The notes: a model not told the origin generated them from the sequence alone. 64,000 bases of DNA from Lachnospiraceae bacterium (GCA_910575555.1 CAJTFX010000009.1:62001-126000), one strand, 5' to 3'; positions 52,120-62,329 are shown, numbered from the stretch's first letter. Numbers and translations are program-made.

Positions 52120-53604
52120 TTACCGGGCGGAGCCTGTGGCGTAGAGCATCACCGCAGTTTCGCTGATTTCTTCGTGCCTAAGCAGCTTCACAATGCTTCC
52201 TTCATAAAAGACGGCGCAGTAATCCGCCACTTTCTGAATCTCCGGAATTTCCAGTGTATTAATCAGAATGGTTTTCCCTTCCCGGGCCAGTCCCAGAATC
52301 AGTTTATAAATCTCAGTTTTGGCCCCCACGTCAATTCCCTGGGTGGGATTGTCCAACAGCAGAATCTCCGCTTTTGTGTTCAGCCATCTGGCCAGAAACA
52401 CCTTCTGCTGATTTCCGCCGCTTAAGGAGGTGACAGGCTGACTGCTGTCCTGCATTTTAATGTTCAGAAGCTCCCGGTAGGAAGTGAAGGCTCTGTCCTC
52501 TTCTTTTTTATGAATATGAAATTTCAGCGCGGAAAGCGTGTGCTCCGCCAGATACATGTTTTCCAGAAGGGACATATCCGCCAGAACGGAATTCTCCTTC
52601 CGGTTTGAGGCAAGCATGGCCACTTTTGACTTCATGGCTTTGTGGATGGAATTCTTCGGAATGCTTTTGCCGAACACAAGAAGCTCCCCTTCCGTTCCCC
52701 TGGCTGCGCCGAACAGTCCCTGCATAAATTCACTGCTTCCCGCGCCCTGCAGCCCGGTAAGACCGATAATCTGCCCCCGCTTTACCGTAAGATTTACCTT
52801 CCGAAAACCCGCGCCTGAGAATTCCTTTACCTCCAGGACAGTATCTCCCGCTTCCCTCGGCTCATACACATCTTCTGCGCTGTAGCTTTCCCCCACCATC
52901 ATTTTCGTAACCTCTTCCGGCGTTGTTTCTGCAATTTTTCCGCTGTTTACATACTCCCCGTTGCGAAATACCGTATAACGGTCAGACAGGGCAAAAATTT
53001 CCGGCATCTTATGGGAAATAAAGATAAAAGAAGCCCCGTCTTTTTTTAATCTGCGGATAATCTCGAAGAAATGAGCCACTTCCTCATTGTTCAGGGAAGT
53101 CGTGGGCTCATCCAGTATCAAAAGCTTTGCATGAAAAAACAAGGCTTTGGCAATTTCCAGTAATTGCTTTTGACTGGTTTTCAAATCTCCCGCCATTGCA
53201 TCCGGGTCAATTTTCACTCCCAGCCGCTCAAACAGCTCTCCCGCCTCTTTTCTCATTCTCTTCTTATCCAGTTTGCCGAATTTGTTTGTATATTCCTTTG
53301 CCAAAAATATGTTTTCGTATACCTTCAAATCATTGAACAGATTCAATTCCTGATGGACAAATGCAATTCCCATTTTTTCTGATTTATGAATGGTCATGGA
53401 ATCGCAGACCTGCCCTTCAAATGCTACTGTACCGGAATCTTTGGGGCTGATTCCGGTCAGTACATTCATCAAAGTTGATTTGCCTGCGCCGTTTTCGCCT
53501 AAAAGCGCGTGCACCTCGCCTTTTTCCACTGAAAAAGACACGTCTTTCAGCACAGGCACGCCGTCAAAGGATTTGCAGATATGTTCCATTTGCAGCAGCT
53601 TCAT
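52120..53604 (-). CDS. Sugar ABC importer ATPase, RbsA/MglA type
   Basis: 494 residues with two ABC domains. The first has GENGAGKST (Walker A), LILDEPTTSLN (Walker B) and SHKMPE; the second has LQGAGSSEF, SLSGGNQQK and LLLDNPTQGIDVG. As usual in this family the second Walker A is degenerate (GLQGAGSSE) and its Walker B has Asp-Asn, so only the first site is the active pair. Sits between the binding protein and permease genes. Confidence 0.94.
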   Translation of the reverse strand: MKLLQMEHICKSFDGVPVLKDVSFSVEKGEVHALLGENGAGKSTLMNVLTGISPKDSGTVAFEGQVCDSMTIHKSEKMGIAFVHQELNLFNDLKVYENIFLAKEYTNKFGKLDKKRMRKEAGELFERLGVKIDPDAMAGDLKTSQKQLLEIAKALFFHAKLLILDEPTTSLNNEEVAHFFEIIRRLKKDGASFIFISHKMPEIFALSDRYTVFRNGEYVNSGKIAETTPEEVTKMMVGESYSAEDVYEPREAGDTVLEVKEFSGAGFRKVNLTVKRGQIIGLTGLQGAGSSEFMQGLFGAARGTEGELLVFGKSIPKNSIHKAMKSKVAMLASNRKENSVLADMSLLENMYLAEHTLSALKFHIHKKEEDRAFTSYRELLNIKMQDSSQPVTSLSGGNQQKVFLARWLNTKAEILLLDNPTQGIDVGAKTEIYKLILGLAREGKTILINTLEIPEIQKVADYCAVFYEGSIVKLLRHEEISETAVMLYATGSAR

Positions 53605-53616
53605 AATGCTCCTCTC

Positions 53617-54804
53617 CTAGAAAAACGATGGGAACTGATCTACATTCTCGGGAGTTACTGTTTCGCATTCAATCACATGATCCTGCTCTACCGTTTCCCC
53701 GTTCAGATAATCCACCATATCCTGGACTGCCGTCTGAATCATGGAAGGGCTGTAGGTTACGGACATCACGCCGTCAAAATTGGCCGTAATATCTGCATAG
53801 GAATTGCCCCGCAGAACCTCGTAATATTCATCCAGTCCGCCGCAGCCTGTGAGAACCGGTTTTGTCTTGTAAATTTCTTCTTTGGCGGAATCGCTGACGC
53901 CGCCGCCGTTTAAGGATTCCAGAATGCCCATGGCAAGCTCATCATCCTCTGCATAAAACCACTTGATCCCCGCATTGGACGCGTCTCCCATCAGGGACTC
54001 GTAACTGTCTTTGGTATCGGAACGGCTCCAGTTCATCGCACCGGAATAGCTGATGGCCTTCAGATCATCCTCCGTCCATTTTGCATCTTCTGCAATGGTT
54101 TTGCCGTTGTATTCCAGTTCTCCTTTGAGATACTTGGTAAATCCATCGTTTCTGAGGGTGGTAACTGAAGAGGTGTCTCCCTCATATACATAGACAGCCT
54201 CCCCCGGCTTCATGCCCAGGGATACGAAATACTCTGCCGCGCCTGCGCCGATCCCTTCATTGTCTCCTTTTACATTGGAAACAGCGGAAGCAGAAACTGC
54301 GTCAATAATCCTGTCAAAAGCCACATAGGGAATTCCTGCGTCCACCAGCTGCTGAATGGCTGACTGGAGAGTGTCGTCCATAGGCTGAATCACAACCGCA
54401 ATGTCTTTTTCCCCGCTTGCCACAATATCCTCCAGTTTGGTAATCTGGTCTGCCGCGTCATTGGCGGTAATCACCTCTGCCGTATAAGTTCCCTCTCCGT
54501 TGATTTCCTCTGCCTTTTCCTTTGCAAAGGTTGCCACAGAGCCAGTCCATCCATGATCTTCTGCCGCTGTCAGCACATAGATATGAGTGCCGCCTGCGCT
54601 CTCTGTCTTTCCGTCATTTTCGGCAGATTCGCTTTCCTCTGACGCATCCGTTTTGTCAGCTTCATCTTCCGCTCCGTTATTTCCGGCGGATTCGCTTCCA
54701 TTTTCTGAAACTTTCCCATTTCCATCGGTTCCAGGCCCTCCGCAGGCCGCCAGGCCAACTGCCATGGCCAGTGTCAGTACGCTGATTAATAATTTCTTTT
54801 TCAC
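53617..54804 (-). CDS. Sugar-binding lipoprotein of the ribose/galactose (PBP1) family
   Basis: 395 residues. Lipobox GLAACG (Cys21), a linker rich in Glu/Ser/Asp (about 25-72), then periplasmic-binding domain with VAFDRIIDA, YVYEGDTS, KWFYAEDDELAMGIL and TGCGGLDEYY. Lobe features are those of ribose/galactose binders; ligand specificity cannot be read. 12 bp before the ATPase gene. Confidence 0.93.
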   Translation of the reverse strand: MKKKLLISVLTLAMAVGLAACGGPGTDGNGKVSENGSESAGNNGAEDEADKTDASEESESAENDGKTESAGGTHIYVLTAAEDHGWTGSVATFAKEKAEEINGEGTYTAEVITANDAADQITKLEDIVASGEKDIAVVIQPMDDTLQSAIQQLVDAGIPYVAFDRIIDAVSASAVSNVKGDNEGIGAGAAEYFVSLGMKPGEAVYVYEGDTSSVTTLRNDGFTKYLKGELEYNGKTIAEDAKWTEDDLKAISYSGAMNWSRSDTKDSYESLMGDASNAGIKWFYAEDDELAMGILESLNGGGVSDSAKEEIYKTKPVLTGCGGLDEYYEVLRGNSYADITANFDGVMSVTYSPSMIQTAVQDMVDYLNGETVEQDHVIECETVTPENVDQFPSFF

Positions 54805-54817
54805 TTATATTTCCTCC

Positions 54818-55753
54818 TTATTCCAGTACCAGCCTCACGCCGCCGTAAATTCCTGCGTTATTGCTTAATTCCGCCTGCTTAAAAGGCGTCTCGCAGGCTG
54901 CGTGAAACGCATATTTGGTATAATACTTTTTCATGGCTTCCAACAGGATATCCCCGGCCTTCGCCATGCCGCCGCCAATGACAAAAGCTTCCGGATTCAC
55001 CACGCATGCAATGGCCGCCGCCGCTTTTCCCAGCATAAATCCAACCTCATCCACCATTTTCAGGGCCACTTTATCTCCTTCTCTGGCTGCGTCAAAAATA
55101 TCTTTCGCGGTGAATTCCCCCGAAAGCGTTGTGTCCACACCGGGATTCTCTGCCAGATATTTTGCGGTCATCCTGACAATGCCTGTGGCGGAGCCGTACT
55201 GCTCCAGACATCCTTTTTTGCCGCATCCGCAGGTTTCCGTTTCGTCATCCGCCATCGGGATATGCCCGATTTCCCCGGCTGCTCCGTTGACGCCTGCCAG
55301 GATATGTTCATTGATTATGATTCCGCCGCCCACTCCGGTTCCCAGCGTCATCATTACCATATTTTTGTGGCCTTTGCCGCCTCCCTGCCACATTTCTCCC
55401 AGGGCCGCCACATTGGCGTCATTGCCTGCCTTGACTTTCAGGCCCGTCATCTGCTCTAATTCATGCTCCACATGAAAGGTTCCCCAGCCAAGATTCACGC
55501 ATTTCAACACCATTCCGTCCGGGCTTACCGGCCCCGGAACGCCCATGCCTATGCCTTCCACATCCAATTTGGAAATATTTTTTTCTTTCAGCTTCCCTTC
55601 CACGGCTTCTGTAATATCTCCCAGGATATTTTTACCGCCGTCCTGGGTTCTGGTTGGGATTTCCCAGGTATCCAGCAAATCCCCATTGGTCTGGAAAAGG
55701 CCCATCTTTACCGTTGTGCCGCCTATATCCACTCCAAACGCATATTTTTTCAT
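54818..55753 (-). CDS. ROK-family glucokinase-like sugar kinase
   Basis: 311 residues. ROK motifs: DIGGTTVKMGLF (9-20), GVGGGIIINE, GEIGH and the zinc site CGCGKKGCLEQYGS (about 170-183). The catalytic Asp is in GNDANVAALGE. It phosphorylates glucose or a related sugar on C6, an obvious fate of sugar released by the locus. 13 bp from the binding-protein gene. Confidence 0.92.
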   Translation of the reverse strand: MKKYAFGVDIGGTTVKMGLFQTNGDLLDTWEIPTRTQDGGKNILGDITEAVEGKLKEKNISKLDVEGIGMGVPGPVSPDGMVLKCVNLGWGTFHVEHELEQMTGLKVKAGNDANVAALGEMWQGGGKGHKNMVMMTLGTGVGGGIIINEHILAGVNGAAGEIGHIPMADDETETCGCGKKGCLEQYGSATGIVRMTAKYLAENPGVDTTLSGEFTAKDIFDAAREGDKVALKMVDEVGFMLGKAAAAIACVVNPEAFVIGGGMAKAGDILLEAMKKYYTKYAFHAACETPFKQAELSNNAGIYGGVRLVLE

Positions 55754-55781
55754 CCCTCTGATTCCTTTCCTGTCAGTTTCT

Positions 55782-56696
55782 TTAAATTACAAAATTCCTC
55801 AGATATCTGGCGCTCAAAATTACTGCTTTTTTTGCATCCTCCAGACTTCCTTCAAAGGCTTTGTCCTCCACCTCAATGCAGGTGTATCCCTGATAACCGA
55901 TGTCTGTCAGGGCCGACACATATCTGCCCCAGTCCACATCGCCCAGTCCCGGAAGTTTGGGAGACATGTAGGTGAGAGGCGTGGCCATAATTCCCACATC
56001 CTTCAGTTTGTCCTGATATACCTTGATATCTTTATAATGCACATGGAAAATCTTATCCTTAAATTCATACAGCGGTTTGATATAATCAATTTGCTGCCAT
56101 ATAAAATGCGAGGGATCGTAATTGATTCCAAAATTCGGGCTGTCTAAAATCTCAAAAACCTTTCGCCAGATGGCGGGAGTTGTCATCAAATTCTGTCCCC
56201 CCGGCCACTCGTCGTCTGTAAACAGCATCGGACAGTTTTCGATGCCGATTCTTACCTTCTTCTCCTCTGCATACTTGACAATGGGCGGCCATACCTCTTT
56301 CACAAGCTCCAGATTTTCTTCTACGGTTTTCTTGGGATCTCTTCCCACAAATGTGGTAATCATATTCACATCCAACAGAACGGAAGCGTCAATCAGCTTA
56401 TAAATGTGAGCGATGTAGCTCTGCCTTTTTTCCAGATCCGGGTCCAGTGTGTTGGGATAGTATGCAAGGGAAGAAATTTCCACGCCTTTCTCCCTGCAGT
56501 AAGATTTGATTTCTTCCGCCTTTTCTTCTGTCAGATTCGCTGCGTCAATGTGGCTGACCCCTGCGTATCTTCTCTGTGCGCCTCCCTGGGGCCAGCATGC
56601 CACTTCCAGGCATTCCAGACCGTTCTCCGCTGCAAAATCCACCACTTCTTCAAAATTCATACCATCGCAGATTGCCGTAATAAATCCTAACTTCAT
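55782..56696 (-). CDS. Sugar phosphate isomerase/epimerase (xylose-isomerase-like)
   Basis: 304 residues, TIM-barrel AP_endonuc_2 family. Metal-binding pattern RIGIENCPMLF (Glu), INYDPSHFIW (Asp, His), HVHYKDIKVY (His) and CIEVEDKAFE (Glu). Gene one of the importer operon (promoter 56737-56854). Isomerises or epimerises an imported sugar or 3-keto sugar. It is a paralogue of the 44668 gene but not of its DUF6379-partnered subtype. Confidence 0.88.
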   Translation of the reverse strand: MKLGFITAICDGMNFEEVVDFAAENGLECLEVACWPQGGAQRRYAGVSHIDAANLTEEKAEEIKSYCREKGVEISSLAYYPNTLDPDLEKRQSYIAHIYKLIDASVLLDVNMITTFVGRDPKKTVEENLELVKEVWPPIVKYAEEKKVRIGIENCPMLFTDDEWPGGQNLMTTPAIWRKVFEILDSPNFGINYDPSHFIWQQIDYIKPLYEFKDKIFHVHYKDIKVYQDKLKDVGIMATPLTYMSPKLPGLGDVDWGRYVSALTDIGYQGYTCIEVEDKAFEGSLEDAKKAVILSARYLRNFVI

Positions 56697-56736
56697 AACT
56701 GTTTTCTCCTTTCCATGGGTTCTTCTTTGTATCCTT

Positions 56737-56854
56737 ATTATAAAACCTCACCGTTTGGGCCGCTTCTCTGTACATGTCTGTTTTCTGGCAAAAAAATGAC
56801 TTTTTCATATCACTTATTTCCAAAAGGTCAAAAATTAATGTATGATTTTTGACC
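56737..56854 (-). promoter_or_regulatory. Promoter of sugar-importer operon: palindrome, box and -10
   Basis: Minus strand: GGTCAAAAAT/ATTTTTGACC palindrome (56826-56854), then AGAAGCGGC (56759-56767), 16 bases, TATAAT (56737-56742). Compared with the C-glycoside promoter the box is identical, the spacer length identical and the palindrome arms share ten bases. Distance from palindrome to start codon is 130 bp here and 139 bp there. Confidence 0.7.
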
Positions 56855-56940
56855 CTGGGCGGAACCGGAAAATTTTGACGTCCATTCATTCCTCCGGAAA
56901 ACAAAAGAAAATTATTTTTTCGCAATCTTTATTTTCTTTC

Positions 56941-56969
56941 TTGAAAAATCAGATTCACAGGCATATAAT
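56941..56969 (+). promoter_or_regulatory. asnA promoter
   Basis: TTGAAA (56941-56946), 17 bases, TATAAT (56964-56969). The leader of about 65 bases to the ATG shows no T-box (no specifier/AGGGTGG-type element). Confidence 0.85.
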
Positions 56970-57042
56970 TGATACCGAAAAAGAAACTGCAGCAGAGCGC
57001 TTATCAGAACTGCTGCAAAAACAGAAATTAGAAGGAGAAACT

Positions 57043-58053
57043 ATGGAACATTTAATCATACCCGACAACTACCGGCCGGAGCTTGACCTCCACGACACGC
57101 AGATTGCCATTAAAACGGTGAAAGACTTTTTCCAGAATCTTCTGGCTGAACGGCTGAACCTGCAGCGTGTGTCCGCTCCCCTGTTTGTGGACCCCGCTTC
57201 CGGTTTGAATGACAACTTAAACGGCGTGGAGCGGCCGGTCACCTTCGGCATCAAAGAGCAGGGAGAAAAGACGGCGGAAATTGTCCACTCTCTTGCCAAG
57301 TGGAAACGCTATGCGCTGAAGAAATACGGTTTTGCCATGGGAGAAGGGCTTTACACCGATATGAACGCCATCCGGCGGGATGAAGTGACAGACAATATCC
57401 ATTCTATTTTTGTGGATCAGTGGGATTGGGAAAAAGTGATTTCCAAAGCGGATCGAAACCTGGACTATCTGAAGGAAACGGTGAAAAACGTCTATAAGGT
57501 GCTTCGGAAAACAGAGAAATACATGGCGATCCGCTACGATTACATAGAAGAAATTCTTCCGCCGGACATCTTCTTTATCACCACCCGGGAACTGGAAGAA
57601 AAATACCCGGAGCATACCCCCAAGGAGCGGGAGCTTCTGATTTCCAGGGAAAAGGGAGCGGTATGCATTATGCAGATTGGAGATAAACTGGCGTCGGGAG
57701 AACCCCACGACGGCCGTGCGCCGGACTATGACGATTGGGCGCTGAATGCAGATATTGTGGTGTATTATCCGGTACTGGACATTGCCCTGGAGCTTTCCTC
57801 CATGGGTATCCGCGTGGACCAGACGTCTCTGTCAGAACAGCTTGAAAAAGCAGGATGCCAAAAACGGGCCGAACTGCCCTTCCAGAAAGCCATTCTGCTG
57901 GGGGAACTTCCCTTTACCATCGGAGGCGGCATCGGACAGTCCCGGATTTGTATGTTTTTCCTGAGAAAAGCGCATATCGGAGAGGTACAGTCCTCTCTCT
58001 GGAAAGAGGAAATTGTAAAAGAAACGGAAAAACATGGGATTCCTTTGCTGTAA
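57043..58053 (+). CDS. asnA: Aspartate--ammonia ligase
   Basis: 336 residues from ATG 57043 (GAAGGAGAAACT upstream). ATP-dependent conversion of aspartate to asparagine with ammonia. The class II-tRNA-synthetase-like fold is recognisable: RVSAPLFVDPASGLNDNLNG, GFAMGEGLYTDMNAIRRDE, SIFVDQWDWEK and FTIGGGIGQSRICMFFL. Own sigma-A promoter and long terminator; monocistronic. Confidence 0.95.
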   Translation: MEHLIIPDNYRPELDLHDTQIAIKTVKDFFQNLLAERLNLQRVSAPLFVDPASGLNDNLNGVERPVTFGIKEQGEKTAEIVHSLAKWKRYALKKYGFAMGEGLYTDMNAIRRDEVTDNIHSIFVDQWDWEKVISKADRNLDYLKETVKNVYKVLRKTEKYMAIRYDYIEEILPPDIFFITTRELEEKYPEHTPKERELLISREKGAVCIMQIGDKLASGEPHDGRAPDYDDWALNADIVVYYPVLDIALELSSMGIRVDQTSLSEQLEKAGCQKRAELPFQKAILLGELPFTIGGGIGQSRICMFFLRKAHIGEVQSSLWKEEIVKETEKHGIPLL

Positions 58054-58091
58054 TTAAAACATTTCCCGGAATTGTTGTTTTGAGAACCAAA

Positions 58092-58178
58092 AGAAGGGCT
58101 GCCGCCTTAAGAAATACAACTGCAAGATATTGTATATTGTATCTTGTATGTTTACTTCTTAAGGCGGCAGCCCCTTCT
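58092..58178. terminator. Long hairpin between convergent asnA and dapL, GGGCTGCCGC family
   Basis: AGAAGGGCTGCCGCCTTAAG (58092-58111) pairs with the complement ending at 58178 (GGCGGCAGCCCCTTCT). The loop region also pairs (CAAGATA/TATCTTG). It serves both convergent genes. Confidence 0.8.
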
Positions 58179-58190
58179 CCTGTACCGCCG

Positions 58191-59405
58191 TCAAATGGCC
58201 CTGATTCTCTCTAACGCCGCCAGGGTATTCTCATAACTTCCAAATGCAGTCAGCCGGAAATATCCTTCGCCGCTGGGCCCGAACCCGGCTCCGGGAGTTC
58301 CCACCACATTGGCCTGCTCCAGTAAATAATCAAAGAACTCCCAGGATGTCATCTGATCCGGGGTTTTCAGCCAGATATAGGGGGCATTGACCCCGCCGAA
58401 CACGGTGTATCCCGCCTCTTTCAGCCCGTTCTTGATGGCGGCTGCATTATTCATATAATAGGCCACCTGCTCCTTTAACTGGGCTTTTCCCTGGGGACTG
58501 TAGGTAGCTTCCCCTGCCCGCTGCACAATATACGGCGCCCCGTTGAACTTGGTTCCGTGACGGCGGGCCCACATGCTGTTTAAAGAAACCTCCCCGCATT
58601 TCAATTCTTTGGGAACTACGGTATATCCCAGGCGCACGCCGGTAAAGCCTGCATTTTTGGAATAGCTCTTTAACTCAATGGCGCAGTGTTTTGCCCCCTG
58701 GCATTCATAGATGGAATGGGCCACATCCGGTTCCGAGATATAAGCCTCATAAGCTGCATCGTAGATAATCACCGCTCCCTCCCGGCTGGCATAATCCACC
58801 CATTCCTGAAGCTGCGCTTTCGTAATGGTGGTGCCCGTTGGGTTATTGGGCAGACACAGGTAAATCAAATCCGGCGTTTCTTTGGGAAATTCCGGCACAA
58901 AATTATTTTCCATGGTGCAGGGCATGTAAATCACATTGCTCCAGGTTTCAGTATTCGCATCATACGTTCCGGTTCTTCCTGCCATAACGTTGGAATCCAC
59001 ATACACCGGATAAACCGGGTCGCAGACTGCAATCCGGTTGTCCGGCCCGAAAATTTCCTGGATATTGGCCGAATCGCTTTTGGCTCCGTCAGAAACAAAA
59101 ATCTCATCCGCGGAAATTTTACACCCTCTGGATTTATAATCATGCTCTGCAATGGCATTTCTCAAGAATTCATAGCCCAAATCCGGCGCATATCCCCGGA
59201 AAGTGTCTGCATTTCCCATTTCGTCCACGGCTTTGTGCATGGCTTCAATCACTGCCGGCGCCAGAGGCTTTGTCACATCGCCGATTCCCAGGCGGATGAT
59301 CTCTTTTCCCGGATTGGCCGCTGTATAGGCAGATACTTTCTTTGCAATGGCGCTGAAAAGGTAGCTGCCGGGTAATTTCTGATAATTCTCGTTGATTTTA
59401 AACAT
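58191..59405 (-). CDS. dapL: LL-diaminopimelate aminotransferase
   Basis: 404 residues from ATG 59405 (GAAGAAGGGATC upstream). PLP enzyme converting tetrahydrodipicolinate to LL-diaminopimelate in one step of lysine/peptidoglycan synthesis. Motifs: [35 protein letters not shown], the PLP lysine in [20 protein letters not shown] and [19 protein letters not shown]. Downstream of dapF (23 bp). Confidence 0.96.
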   Translation of the reverse strand: MFKINENYQKLPGSYLFSAIAKKVSAYTAANPGKEIIRLGIGDVTKPLAPAVIEAMHKAVDEMGNADTFRGYAPDLGYEFLRNAIAEHDYKSRGCKISADEIFVSDGAKSDSANIQEIFGPDNRIAVCDPVYPVYVDSNVMAGRTGTYDANTETWSNVIYMPCTMENNFVPEFPKETPDLIYLCLPNNPTGTTITKAQLQEWVDYASREGAVIIYDAAYEAYISEPDVAHSIYECQGAKHCAIELKSYSKNAGFTGVRLGYTVVPKELKCGEVSLNSMWARRHGTKFNGAPYIVQRAGEATYSPQGKAQLKEQVAYYMNNAAAIKNGLKEAGYTVFGGVNAPYIWLKTPDQMTSWEFFDYLLEQANVVGTPGAGFGPSGEGYFRLTAFGSYENTLAALERIRAI

Positions 59406-59428
59406 GGATGATCCCTTCTTTCTTTTCA

Positions 59429-60319
59429 CTATAAATCACTGGGAAGTATCACTTCGCCGTCAAATACGGTGGCTGCCGGGCCTGTCATATACACCGGTTC
59501 CCTGCCGCCTTCCCAGTTAATATGCAAATCGCCGCCTAAAAGCTGTACCGTTACGTCATGATCTGTTTTTTCATTGAGGATCGCCGCCACAGCAGTGGCG
59601 CAGGCGCCGGTTCCACAGGCCAAGGTCTCTCCGCTACCCCGCTCCCAGACCCGCATCCGCAGGGTATGCCTGTCAATGATATTGACAAATTCCGTATTGA
59701 TCCGCTGGGGAAACCGGGGATGATTCTCAAAAGAAGGGCCGATTGTTTCCAAATCAAGATCCCTGACATCCTTTTCCATAAAAATCACACAATGGGGATT
59801 TCCCATGGAAACACAGGTCATCTGATATATGTTTCCGTTCACTTCCAGAGGGACATGAACGGCCGTCTCCTCTGCCGGGCCCGATTTTTCCGGCGATTCA
59901 TTATGGCTTTGGGGAAGCACCGGAATCTTTTCCGGGGACAGCTCCGGGGAACCCATATTTACTTTTACCAGGGATACTTTGCCGTTTTCCACGGTCAAAT
60001 CCAGTTCCTTAATCCCTGCCAGAGTTTCCACCTGAATCCTGGTTTTATCTGTCAGGCCGTAATCATAGACGTATTTTGCCACACAGCGGATGCCGTTTCC
60101 GCACATCTCGCCCCGGGAACCGTCCGCATTGTACATGGCCATTTCAACATCTGCTTTTTCCGACGGCTTTATTAAAATCAATCCGTCCGAACCCACTCCG
60201 AAATGCCTGTCGCTGACATATTTCGCGGTCTCCTCCGGACAGGCCACTTCCTCGTTGAAACAGTTTACATAGACATAATCATTTCCAATCCCGTGCATTT
60301 TCGTAAATTTCACAGACAC
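59429..60319 (-). CDS. dapF: Diaminopimelate epimerase
   Basis: 296 residues. Converts LL- to meso-diaminopimelate, used in cell wall. Catalytic Cys pair in [10 protein letters not shown] (about 71-80) and [16 protein letters not shown] (about 215-230). An insertion of about 20 residues ([20 protein letters not shown]) in the middle is not usual. First gene of the dap pair and 5 bp after the ANTAR gene. Confidence 0.95.
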   Translation of the reverse strand: MSVKFTKMHGIGNDYVYVNCFNEEVACPEETAKYVSDRHFGVGSDGLILIKPSEKADVEMAMYNADGSRGEMCGNGIRCVAKYVYDYGLTDKTRIQVETLAGIKELDLTVENGKVSLVKVNMGSPELSPEKIPVLPQSHNESPEKSGPAEETAVHVPLEVNGNIYQMTCVSMGNPHCVIFMEKDVRDLDLETIGPSFENHPRFPQRINTEFVNIIDRHTLRMRVWERGSGETLACGTGACATAVAAILNEKTDHDVTVQLLGGDLHINWEGGREPVYMTGPAATVFDGEVILPSDL

Positions 60320-60324
60320 GCCTC

Positions 60325-60885
60325 CTATTCTTCTTTTGAATTCTGCATCATCTGCAGAATCATTTCTGCCGTTTCAGACAGCCCTGTGCCGCTGTCCATA
60401 CTTATTTTCTGGATATACCGGTGGGCTTCCTCTTCTGTTATCTGTTTTCTTTCCATTAAAAGCTCCTTGGCGTCCTGGATGATCCGCTTCTCTTCTTCGC
60501 TCCGCTCCCGCCGCCGGAATTTCCGCTTCTGCTTCCTTTTTTCTATGGAACAGGATATCTGTTCCACAGCGCTGACCAGCTCATGGACTTTGAAAGGCAT
60601 GGTCAGGCACATCAGATGTTCCATGTCCGGTTCTTCCCAGAAATCGGGAGAAGCTATCACAAGCATTTCAAAGCTGTCCGGCAAGTAATCCCGCAGCTGC
60701 TGATACATCATGTCCGAAAGCCTGCAGGCACAGATCACAAGCCCCTCTTCCAACAGCTCCGCATGCTGCAGAACCTGGGCTCCTGCCGTGCACAGCGCAC
60801 TGACCGAAAACCCGTTTTTCACTAAAATATTTTTTATCTTTTTCCCAATTTCCATTCTTGGGAATGCTGCAATTACAGGAACCAA
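60325..60885 (-). CDS. ANTAR-domain regulator next to glutamine synthetase
   Basis: 186 residues. N-terminal receiver-like domain (about 1-110) lacking an obvious phospho-Asp, a Lys/Arg-rich coiled coil (about 115-135) and a C-terminal ANTAR domain (about 130-185; IIQDAKELLMERKQITEEEA, RYIQKISMDSGTGLSETAEM), which binds paired RNA hairpins to prevent termination. Placed 18 bp after glnA, so a role in nitrogen control is likely. Target leaders are not in the window. Confidence 0.85.
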   Translation of the reverse strand: MVPVIAAFPRMEIGKKIKNILVKNGFSVSALCTAGAQVLQHAELLEEGLVICACRLSDMMYQQLRDYLPDSFEMLVIASPDFWEEPDMEHLMCLTMPFKVHELVSAVEQISCSIEKRKQKRKFRRRERSEEEKRIIQDAKELLMERKQITEEEAHRYIQKISMDSGTGLSETAEMILQMMQNSKEE

Positions 60886-60903
60886 AACACTTCCTCCCGG
60901 GAA

Positions 60904-62235
60904 CTATATTTTGTAGAGATAATGACTGATTTCCCAGTCTGTCACCTGTTCCCGGTATGCTTCCCACTCCGCTTCTTTTGCCTCTGCATATTTTTCCGCA
61001 ATATGAGCGCCCAATACGCTGCAGATAAACCCATCTTTTTTCAGTTCCTTCACTGCTTCGTGGAGATTAGAAGGCAGCTCCTTAATCTGCAGCCTTTCCC
61101 GTTCTGCTTTTTCCATATGGAAAATATTGGACTGCACCGGAGCCGGGGGATTCTGTTTACACCGGATGCCGTCAAGTCCTGCCGCAAGGCACACAGACAG
61201 GGCCAGATAGGGATTTGCCGCAGGATCAGGGCACCGAAGCTCCACACGGGTGGCTTCTCCTCTTGCCGCCGGAATCCGAATCAGAGGGCTTCGGTTGGTG
61301 GCCGACCATGCAATATACACAGGCGCCTCGTATCCCGGCACCAGCCGTTTATAGGAATTCACCAGAGGATTGGTGATTGCCGTAATTCCCTGCATATGCT
61401 TCATTAATCCGCCGATAAAATAATAGGCTTCCCGGCTTAATCCCAGTTCATCGGAGGAATCGTTGAAAATGTTTTTTCCGTCTTTTGACACAGACATATT
61501 GATGTGCATACCAGAACCGTTTACCCCGTATTTGGGTTTCGGCATAAAACTTGCGAACAGTCCGAACCGCTTTGCAATGGTTTTGACCGCCAGTTTAAAA
61601 GTCATAATATTGTCTGCCGTCGCCAGACCCTCGCCGTAGCGGAAATCGATCTCATGCTGGGCCGGGGCCACCTCATGATGGGATGCCTCAATCTCAAATC
61701 CCATTTCCTCTAACGTCAGCACCATATCACGTCTTGCATTTTCTCCCAAATCCACCGGCCCCAAGTCAAAATATCCCGCCCGCTCATGGGTCAGCGTGGT
61801 AGGGCACCCGTCCTCATCAGTGTGAAACAGGAAAAATTCACATTCCGGCCCCACGTCAAACTGATATCCCAGTTCTGCCGCCTGCGCCAGTGTTTTCTTT
61901 AAAATATATCTGGGATCTCCTTCAAAAGGCGTTCCGTCCGGCCGGTAAATGTCGCAGATCACCCGGGCCACTTTTCCCTGCTGGGGCCGCCAGGGGAAAA
62001 TTGCAAAGGTGTCAAGATCCGGATGCAAATACATATCCGACTCTTCAATGCGCACAAATCCCTCAATGGAAGATCCGTCAAACATGCACTGGTTATTCAG
62101 CGCCTTTTTCAGCTGGCTTTTGGTAATCGCCACATTTTTCAACGTTCCGAACATATCTGTAAACTGCAGACGGATAAATTCCACGTCCTCTTCTTCCACC
62201 ATCCGTACAATATCCTGCTTCGTGTATCTGCTCAT
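60904..62235 (-). CDS. glnA: Glutamine synthetase type I
   Basis: 443 residues. Converts glutamate and ammonia to glutamine. Beta-grasp [36 protein letters not shown], glutamate/ammonia site [17 protein letters not shown] site [20 protein letters not shown], and C-terminus typical of the alpha subgroup (no adenylylation-site segment). Strong promoter directly upstream, short leader. Confidence 0.97.
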   Translation of the reverse strand: MSRYTKQDIVRMVEEEDVEFIRLQFTDMFGTLKNVAITKSQLKKALNNQCMFDGSSIEGFVRIEESDMYLHPDLDTFAIFPWRPQQGKVARVICDIYRPDGTPFEGDPRYILKKTLAQAAELGYQFDVGPECEFFLFHTDEDGCPTTLTHERAGYFDLGPVDLGENARRDMVLTLEEMGFEIEASHHEVAPAQHEIDFRYGEGLATADNIMTFKLAVKTIAKRFGLFASFMPKPKYGVNGSGMHINMSVSKDGKNIFNDSSDELGLSREAYYFIGGLMKHMQGITAITNPLVNSYKRLVPGYEAPVYIAWSATNRSPLIRIPAARGEATRVELRCPDPAANPYLALSVCLAAGLDGIRCKQNPPAPVQSNIFHMEKAERERLQIKELPSNLHEAVKELKKDGFICSVLGAHIAEKYAEAKEAEWEAYREQVTDWEISHYLYKI

Positions 62236-62282
62236 AATGCTTCACTCCTTTAATCAGGTAATATGTTACAGCCGCCATTGCT

Positions 62283-62311
62283 ATTATACGTAATCTCTAT
62301 TCAGAAGTCAA
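62283..62311 (-). promoter_or_regulatory. glnA promoter
   Basis: Minus strand TTGACT (62306-62311), 17 bases, TATAAT (62283-62288), about 40 bases before the ATG. No inverted repeat of GlnR type overlaps it that I can see. Confidence 0.85.
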
Positions 62312-62329
62312 TGTTCCAGGCGGATTCCG

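Noticed and set aside
56947-57042. Possible T-box riboswitch before asnA
   Set aside because: The leader is only about 70 bases and lacks the T-box sequence and specifier hairpin.
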